A stretch of DNA of 64,000 nucleotides, from contig NZ_FNQB01000005.1 in the NCBI RefSeq assembly GCF_900107455.1, forward strand, positions 434,001 through 498,000. The letters run 5' to 3'. Origin of the DNA: Asanoa ishikariensis (lineage in GTDB: Bacteria > Actinomycetota > Actinomycetes > Mycobacteriales > Micromonosporaceae). The notes beneath the pieces were generated by a model that saw only the letters and a program-made list of their open reading frames with translations, made no database searches and had not been told where the DNA came from. Position numbers and translations under genes: made by a program. Numbering within the stretch: position 1 is the stretch's first letter; the number at the start of each line of letters is the position of its first letter. Positions 58,429 to 64,000 of the stretch are shown piece after piece.

Positions 58429-60237
58429 TTGCGAACATCGGAAGATAGGCGCCTCGTGGAGGACGTGGGCGCAGGCTACGGCCACCCCGAGACAATGCAG
58501 GCACTTCGCGCCAGCCAACTGAAAAGACGACTGATCATTCTGGCCACCTTGATCAATGAGGCATCGGAGCGGTGGCCAGGCGACGTCGAGCGCGGCGGTC
58601 TCCGGTCCGCATACGAGCGCCTGTGCGCGATAGACGAGCAACGCCCGCAATTGGTCGAGGAGATGCTGCTGTATCCCAACACCGGTGCCTGGTTGTCGTA
58701 CGCGATGCGACGGATAAGGCGAGGATCCGCATCGAACAAGCCATTGTGGCCTGATCTCGGCTATCTCGGTTGGCTCGCGGCCAGCGCCGCAGCTCAACTC
58801 GGGGAGGCCGGTGCGATGCCGGTGGTCATCCGAGCGGGCGTGGTGCTGCTGCCAGGGAAAGGACTAGCCAAACTATCCTCCGAGGAGGTAGATGGGGTAG
58901 GCGAGGTTCGGTGGGACCGTTCGGGCCTCCGCGACGTCCGCTGGTCGGCGGTTGAGGTTCGCGTGTGCGAACCGTCCGACGGCCAGGACGTGAGCTGGAA
59001 GCCACTGCGGGGGCTGCGATCGCCGCACGGCAACGGCCTCGAGGTGTATCTGGACGATGTGGATCCGTTCCGGCCCCTCGACCGGGTCCGGCAGACGTAC
59101 CCGGCCCATCCCACGGTTGGTCGGCTCGCGGACGACATGGCGCGCGAATGGCAGGAGAAGTTCGACGGCGCCTGGGAATTGTTGAACCGGGACTTCGGGG
59201 GATATGCCGCACCTATGGCGTCCGACCTCCGGGCGATCGTGCCGTTGACCGCGAGTCCGACGGGAGAGGGTGCCAGCAGCGCCTCCACGGAGGCCTTCGG
59301 CTCCATAAACATGTCAGCGCCCTCTGGCCAGCACCAGATGGCTCTGAACCTCATCCATGAGTTCCAGCACGCCAAGCTGGGGGCACTCACCGACATGGTG
59401 CGGCTACACGAGGAGTACGACCAACGCACGTTCTACGCTCCCTGGCGGGACGACCCGCGGCCCCTCGGCGGACTTCTGCAAGGCATCTACGCGCACATCG
59501 GAGTCACCGAGTTCTGGAGAGTGCATCGAACGCGCCCCGACGTGGACGTGGCCTTGGCCGAGGTCGAGTTTGCTCGGTGGCGGACCCAGGTCAACCAGGC
59601 CTTGGCGGAGGTCAGGAAGTCGGGCCTCCTCACGGTCGAGGGAGTTGTGTTCGTCGACGCCATGACGACGGCGGTACTGGGCTGGCGGGACGAGCGGGTC
59701 TCGGCGGAGGCGGACACCATCGCCGAGGAGACGTCCACCGCGCACTGGGTCGCGTGGTGTGTGCGGAATCTGGCGCCGCAGGCCGACACCGTACGCCAGC
59801 TCCTCGATCGCTGGTCGTCGGGACAGCCGGCCGGCGAGATACCTCCGAGTGAGCTCGTCGATCAGGCCCGCGTGCCCATGGGGCACCGCAGCGCGCTGTC
59901 GCCGAGCTACATGAAGCTGCTGGCGTCGCGCACTACTTTCGGCGGTACGCCGTCCGCAATCAAGCCTAGTCCGGGCGAGTCGGCCTTCATGCTGGGCGAC
60001 GACCACCAGGCGATCTCGCTGTTCGAACGGGAGCTGGCGGAAGACCCGATGCATCCACGGCCCTGGGCGGGCGTCGTGCTCGCAATTCGGCGCCGGTGTC
60101 CGGGCGCGAATCTCTCCCTCCTCCTGCGCCGTGCGGACGTGGTGGCCCACCTATTCGACGCGATCAGACGCGCCGGCGGGACGGGCGATCTGCTGTCGTT
60201 GTCGACCTGGTTGTCGGGCAGTGCTCGACATGACTAG
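58429..60237 (+). CDS. HExxH-motif putative peptide beta-hydroxylase
   Basis: 602 residues. TTG 58429 lies just after the maturase stop; GTG 58456 is an alternative, and homology to family N-termini (GAGYGHPETMQALRASQLKR) requires one of these. HEFQH at 310-314 sits in MALNLIHEFQHAKLGALTDM, followed by RLHEEYDQRTFYAPWRDDPR and PLGGLLQGIYAHIGVTEFWR, the hallmark of the HExxH proteins in FxsB-type clusters. Some of these were recently shown to be 2-oxoglutarate-dependent peptide beta-hydroxylases (recollection). It may hydroxylate an Asp of the FLDADL end. The stop overlaps the MFS start. Confidence 0.82.
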   Translation: MRTSEDRRLVEDVGAGYGHPETMQALRASQLKRRLIILATLINEASERWPGDVERGGLRSAYERLCAIDEQRPQLVEEMLLYPNTGAWLSYAMRRIRRGSASNKPLWPDLGYLGWLAASAAAQLGEAGAMPVVIRAGVVLLPGKGLAKLSSEEVDGVGEVRWDRSGLRDVRWSAVEVRVCEPSDGQDVSWKPLRGLRSPHGNGLEVYLDDVDPFRPLDRVRQTYPAHPTVGRLADDMAREWQEKFDGAWELLNRDFGGYAAPMASDLRAIVPLTASPTGEGASSASTEAFGSINMSAPSGQHQMALNLIHEFQHAKLGALTDMVRLHEEYDQRTFYAPWRDDPRPLGGLLQGIYAHIGVTEFWRVHRTRPDVDVALAEVEFARWRTQVNQALAEVRKSGLLTVEGVVFVDAMTTAVLGWRDERVSAEADTIAEETSTAHWVAWCVRNLAPQADTVRQLLDRWSSGQPAGEIPPSELVDQARVPMGHRSALSPSYMKLLASRTTFGGTPSAIKPSPGESAFMLGDDHQAISLFERELAEDPMHPRPWAGVVLAIRRRCPGANLSLLLRRADVVAHLFDAIRRAGGTGDLLSLSTWLSGSARHD

Positions 60238-61519
60238 CCACGGCGTTCTCCATAACAAGCAGTTCCTGTGGTTGTGGATCGGCAGCACGGTCTCGTTGGT
60301 CGGCACGTCTGGCGCCCATATCGCTTACCCGCTTCTCGTACTGACACTGTCAGGATCGCCGGTGTTCGCCGGTTGGGTGGCGTTCGCAGTCTTGCTGCCT
60401 GCGATACTTCTGCAGGTACCGGCCGGTCTGGTGGCCGATCACTCGAATCGCCGGCACGTCATGCTGGGGTGCCAGGCCGTCGGAGCGCTCGGTGCCGCGC
60501 TAGTCACCATCGGCGTTTACTACAACGTTTCGTTCCTCCTTGCGGTGCTGTTGATGGTGGCCTTCGTCGAAGGAAGCCTCTCCGTCGTCTTCACCGTCGC
60601 GCAGGTTGCGGCGATCCGGGACGTGGTGTCCGAGGAGCAGCGTGCGTCTGCCTTCGGCTGGTACGAAACGCAGCAGCCGTCGTCGCGTCTGGTGGGGCGG
60701 GCGATCGGATCCGCCCTGTTCGGTGTCACGCACTGGCTTCCGTTCGCGGTCAACTTCGCATCCTACGTTGGCACGCTCGGGACCCTCCTGCTCCTCCGAC
60801 CCTCCCGGTTCGAGCCGAGGCGCCAGTCGGGCCGACCGGACGCAAACTCGACCTGGGTCAATGTCAGTCGGGGATTCCGCTGGGTTTGGTCGATCCCGTT
60901 CGTTCGGGATGCCGCTCTGATCGTTGGGGCTCTGAATGCGGTCTTCCAGGTCGTCATCCTGGTCGTCATCGTGGCGGGACATGACGCCAACTGGCCATCG
61001 TGGATGGTGGGAATGGTCCTGGCCAGCACGGGTGTCGGCGGGATACTCGGTGGCCTAGTCGCGCCCCGACTTAATCGGCGATTTCCGCCGCGGCTCGTGT
61101 TCGCGGCGGGAACGGCGTGTTGGGCACTCTTCCTCCTGATGTTCGCAACGACCACGAACGCGGGTGTGGTGGCGCTGGCGTGGACCGGTGTCGGCGCCGT
61201 TGGAGCAGTCACCAACGTCGCGGTCAGTGTCTATTTGGTGGAAGCCGTGCCCGATGCGGTCTTCGGGCAGGCGGTCGGAGGCGTGGCGATGCTGAACACA
61301 ATGGCCGTGCCGCTCGGGCCCATAGTCGGTGGCTATCTCATCGACGCTTGGGGGACTCGGGCAACCGGCTGGCTGCTGTTCTGCGCGACGCTAGCGGTAG
61401 CGATATTCGCCAACCGGAGGCTTCGCGCGAATCGGGGTGGAGGGCACGGCCTTGCCTTGGTCTCGGGTGACCAGCTCGACCCGGACGACATGAACCGGCA
61501 GCAATCGGCAGTGAGGTGA
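60230..61519 (+). CDS. MFS exporter of the RiPP cluster
   Basis: 429 residues; ATG 60230 (GTG 60221 possible), overlapping the preceding stop by eight bases. Twelve helices with the loop motif GLVADHSNRRHVMLGCQAVG, and the drug-exporter-like FVEGSLSVVFTVAQVAAIRD and VVSEEQRASAFGWYETQQPS typical of the enterobactin-exporter-like MFS group. The second half starts SIPFVRDAALIVGALNAVFQ. Probably exports the mature peptide or its cleaved core; no dedicated protease is encoded nearby. Confidence 0.83.
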   Translation: MTSHGVLHNKQFLWLWIGSTVSLVGTSGAHIAYPLLVLTLSGSPVFAGWVAFAVLLPAILLQVPAGLVADHSNRRHVMLGCQAVGALGAALVTIGVYYNVSFLLAVLLMVAFVEGSLSVVFTVAQVAAIRDVVSEEQRASAFGWYETQQPSSRLVGRAIGSALFGVTHWLPFAVNFASYVGTLGTLLLLRPSRFEPRRQSGRPDANSTWVNVSRGFRWVWSIPFVRDAALIVGALNAVFQVVILVVIVAGHDANWPSWMVGMVLASTGVGGILGGLVAPRLNRRFPPRLVFAAGTACWALFLLMFATTTNAGVVALAWTGVGAVGAVTNVAVSVYLVEAVPDAVFGQAVGGVAMLNTMAVPLGPIVGGYLIDAWGTRATGWLLFCATLAVAIFANRRLRANRGGGHGLALVSGDQLDPDDMNRQQSAVR

Positions 61520-61567
61520 TGTGGGCATGTCTGCGACCAGTCCTCCCGGTCAGCTTCGGTGGTCGTC

Positions 61568-62680
61568 ATGCCACTAGCTGACCCGAATGCGCGGGCCCGC
61601 AGCGGGTTGCTGCTGGCGTCGTACTTCGACCTGCGCACGGCCGAGGGGCCGTTGCACGCTCAGTCCGTGGCCGACGTGGGCCGCAAGTTTCTGGCCGGCC
61701 AGCCGATCCCTCCCTATCAGGAGATTGCCCCGAGCATCCTGCGTCACATGATCATGATTGACGATCCCGATGTGCCGCGGATCAGTGATCCTAGGCAGTT
61801 GGCAGGGGCCAGGCGGACGGCTGAGTGGGACGCCCTCTGCGTGCAATTGGAGTGGTGGCCCAAGCTGGCGCCGGAAGCGCGCCTCCGGATCGCGCAGGTC
61901 CTGCTCAAGCTGGGCTTCTGGCGAACCATCGCTGTGCAATGCGCGGAACCGAACAGTCAGGTAGGGCCGCCGCCGGTCGCCCTCCAACTCCGGCGCATTC
62001 GGCACGTCGCCGAGACCAAGCTGGCCGGCCGGGACAACGTGATCTTCGCTCCTGAGTCCCATCCCGATCTCGTGCGGCTCGCAACTGGCGAGGAGAACGA
62101 GGTGTCAGCGAGGATCCCCGCGGCACTGAACCTGCTCATGCATCACGCCCGTTCGCCGGAGCGACCCGAGGAGCAGATCCAGCGGTGGAGCACACTCGCG
62201 CGGAGTCTCGTCGAGTCTGCTCCCTCGTCGTCGTTGAGCCCTATCCTCCTCAGTGCCTACTGGCGTGGCCTCAGCTTCATCTCCTTTCGGGGCGGCGCGC
62301 ATGCGGAGACCGCTGCCATGCTCGACGAGGCGGAATGGGCAGCGGACCGGGCCGTCGAGGAGGCGGATCCCGACCGGCGTCTGCTCGCCTGTGAGAACAG
62401 GTACCTAGTCGTGCTCACACGTGCCCGCGCCGCCGCGGCGGCGGGAATGTTCGATGCCGCGGAGCGGTTCCACCGATCCCTGGTACGGCAGGACCCGCTC
62501 AGTGCGCAGGCGCATGTACTGCTCGGCGAGTTCCTAATGGTCCGGGAGAGGTTCCACGAGGCGGTGCCTGCCTTCGCCACTGCGGCCCGCCTTGGCGCTC
62601 CATATAGCGGCTACGCCCGCAACCAGGCCATTCGTTGTGCCGCCTTGCTGAAGACACATCGCAAGCCGGCCGCGTCGTGA
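61568..62680 (+). CDS. TPR-like helical protein of the RiPP cluster
   Basis: 370 residues from ATG 61568 (GTG 61559 also in frame; neither has a good ribosome site). No catalytic motif. Helical throughout; the last third holds TPR-like repeats (FDAAERFHRSLVRQDPLSAQ, AHVLLGEFLMVRERFHEAVP, AFATAARLGAPYSGYARNQA). The first part (LLLASYFDLRTAEGPLHAQS, AEWDALCVQLEWWPKLAPEA) matches nothing I know. TPR proteins accompany FxsB-type systems (FxsT), but this one lacks an NB-ARC domain. A scaffold or recognition role is inference from context. Confidence 0.65.
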   Translation: MPLADPNARARSGLLLASYFDLRTAEGPLHAQSVADVGRKFLAGQPIPPYQEIAPSILRHMIMIDDPDVPRISDPRQLAGARRTAEWDALCVQLEWWPKLAPEARLRIAQVLLKLGFWRTIAVQCAEPNSQVGPPPVALQLRRIRHVAETKLAGRDNVIFAPESHPDLVRLATGEENEVSARIPAALNLLMHHARSPERPEEQIQRWSTLARSLVESAPSSSLSPILLSAYWRGLSFISFRGGAHAETAAMLDEAEWAADRAVEEADPDRRLLACENRYLVVLTRARAAAAAGMFDAAERFHRSLVRQDPLSAQAHVLLGEFLMVRERFHEAVPAFATAARLGAPYSGYARNQAIRCAALLKTHRKPAAS

Positions 62681-62735
62681 TCAGCTCCCCCGCAACCCTG
62701 CGCCCGCTTCGCTGGATCTCCCCGGAACAACGAGG

Positions 62736-63524
62736 ATGCCTGCGGTGACCGGCGCCGATCGCGCAGTCGAGCAGTACTACACGGCGCTCGCCGCGACCTA
62801 CTGGCGCCGTCCGCCGTACGCGCCACGTGCTGTGGACCGCATCGTCCAGGCTTCCGGCCGGCGTCCCCCGGTTCTGGTCGCGGACGTCGGCGCGGGTACC
62901 GGCCATCTCACCTTCGACCTGCTCACCCGAGGCTGTTTGGTTCACGCCGTCGAACCGAACGACGCGATGCGGGCCGTCGGGATGGCTCGCATCGGGCCGA
63001 GCGACAGCGTCACCTGGTCTGCCGGCACCGGGGAGAGGACCGGTCTGACCTCCGGGCACTACGATCTCGTGACGTACGGGTCGTCGCTCGACGACACCGA
63101 CCGGCCGCGGGCAATTCGAGAAGCCGCCCGCATCCTCAAGCCCGACGGTTGGCTTGCGTGTGCCTGGAACCGGCGGGTGCTAAACGACCCGTTGCAGGCA
63201 GAGGTCGAAGCGTTGATCCGGTCCCGGGCCCCGGAGTATGGGCACCGGCGGCGGAGCCGGGACCACGCCCGGATCATCGGGGAAAGTGGTTTCTTCCATC
63301 CGCCGAGAAGGCTGCAGGAGCGGCTGTGGCATACGGTCGCCATCTGCGACTGGATCACGGCGTGGCGTTCACATGTTCCGTTGCAACGGCGGGCTGGCGC
63401 CGCCTTCGACGCCATTGTGGATGAGATCGAGCGGCTAGTGCGTGACCGCGTGTCGGGCGACGAGCTCGCCGTGCCGTACGCGACCGTGGGATGGCTGGCG
63501 CCGGTGCGCGACCTGGCCCGCTAA
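62736..63524 (+). CDS. class I SAM-dependent methyltransferase
   Basis: 262 residues from ATG 62736. Motif I VADVGAGTGHLTFDLL (about 49-64), acidic end of strand 2 in AVEPNDAMR, GHYDLVTYGSSLDDTDRPRA (motif IV) and EAARILKPDGWLACAWN (motif post-I/VI). The layout matches UbiE/Methyltransf_11-type enzymes acting on small molecules or peptides. It begins 55 bases after the TPR-like gene in the same direction, so it may methylate the RiPP; no other substrate gene is near. Confidence 0.83.
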   Translation: MPAVTGADRAVEQYYTALAATYWRRPPYAPRAVDRIVQASGRRPPVLVADVGAGTGHLTFDLLTRGCLVHAVEPNDAMRAVGMARIGPSDSVTWSAGTGERTGLTSGHYDLVTYGSSLDDTDRPRAIREAARILKPDGWLACAWNRRVLNDPLQAEVEALIRSRAPEYGHRRRSRDHARIIGESGFFHPPRRLQERLWHTVAICDWITAWRSHVPLQRRAGAAFDAIVDEIERLVRDRVSGDELAVPYATVGWLAPVRDLAR

Positions 63525-63769
63525 ATGCGGACGCGGCAATCCCCACGTAACACTTACTGCGCGCTGCCGCACAACAGTGGTCCAGCCGCCGCAGCGCTGG
63601 CGGTGACGTGGCCCCAAGGCCTGCGGCGGGCGCGGCATGTTTCCGCCATTTCGACGGCCCCGAATCTGACCCATGTGGTAATGAACGGCCAGGCGTTGAA
63701 ACAGGACCTCACGTGCCAGTCTCCGAAATCAGGTTGCGCATGTGCGAACGCCGAATGATGATCTCTGAG
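63525..63769. other. intergenic
   Basis: No gene recognised in these 245 bases; a promoter for the following partial gene may lie here. Confidence 0.45.
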
Positions 63770-64000
63770 TGGGAATCGACCTGGAGCTGGCCGACGTCGC
63801 CGCAGCTCGGAATCAGTTCTTTTCTTGCCGGAAATCCGGGCGGAGCTGTGCTCATGACCCGGAGTGTGAGGAGCATTTCCACCATCTCCTCAGCCGCGGA
63901 CCCTCGGAGTTCCCGTACCGCCGGTTTTGGGATATCAACGAGAACATGCAGCTGACCGGGATGGGCTACGAGGCCGACCCTGAACATTGGGCGATCCCGG
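63770..64000 (+). CDS. Cys/His-rich protein, cut by the window end
   Basis: From GTG 63770 the frame is open to the last base: VGIDLELADVAAARNQFFSC, RKSGRSCAHDPECEEHFHHL, LSRGPSEFPYRRFWDINENM, QLTGMGYEADPEHWAIP. A stop lies directly before the GTG, and no clear ribosome site is visible. Three Cys and several His in CRKSGRSCAHDPECEEHFHH could bind metal. Codon use is coding-like. Family not recognised. Confidence 0.55.

Overview
GC-rich DNA from a filamentous actinomycete, most likely Micromonosporaceae (inferred from BTAD-type regulators, ECF sigma factors, a DUF4192 protein, GTG/TTG starts and G/C-rich third positions). It looks like a conjugative integrative element joined to a degraded accessory region that ends in a RiPP (ribosomally made, modified peptide) gene cluster.

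Layout. 1-4 kb (+): two SARP-type winged-helix proteins, the second fused to a four-helix membrane domain, then a TadE-like scrap. 4.1-8.0 kb: a large AAA/STAND ATPase (-) and a frameshifted hydrolase tail. 8.0-36 kb (mostly -): the element backbone. In transcription order it runs: sigma-like DNA-binding protein, VirB2/TrbL-like membrane protein, 70-aa protein, PrgI-like protein, VirB4-like ATPase, VirD4/TraG-like ATPase, replication-relaxation protein, a string of accessory genes (GGDEF protein, small proteins, ArdC-like antirestriction protein, FAD oxidoreductase, DUF4192, DprA-like protein, Cys-rich protein), an SpdB-like membrane protein and an M23 hydrolase. A DUF4407 + NB-ARC/TPR pair (23.5-26.4 kb, +) interrupts it. 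36-39.8 kb (+): a field of TGTTGG boxes, a methyltransferase-like protein, an AbrB-like regulator and a tyrosine recombinase. Hairpins stand between many backbone genes, and one structured leader occurs twice.

40-52.9 kb: two paralogous cassettes in inverted orientation, each an ECF sigma factor plus a one-helix protein with an Asp-box propeller. They bracket an MFS exporter behind a truncated ABC gene with a Fur-family-like palindrome, a GNAT enzyme, a small secreted Cys protein and an epoxide-hydrolase-like pseudogene. A decayed sigma cassette and an intact sigma/membrane-protein pair follow. 53-55.4 kb: a GT39-like membrane glycosyltransferase and a GT2 enzyme. 55.5-56.7 kb: pseudogenes (DNA-binding protein, IMP dehydrogenase, asparagine synthetase).

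56.9-63.5 kb (+): the RiPP cluster. A 58-residue precursor peptide (easily missed, GTG start) is followed by a hairpin, an FxsB-like radical SAM/SPASM enzyme, an HExxH putative peptide hydroxylase, an MFS exporter, a TPR-like protein and a methyltransferase. The expected pathway is cyclophane formation on the aromatic C-terminus of the peptide, further tailoring, then export. This is the strongest candidate for an undescribed system in the window.
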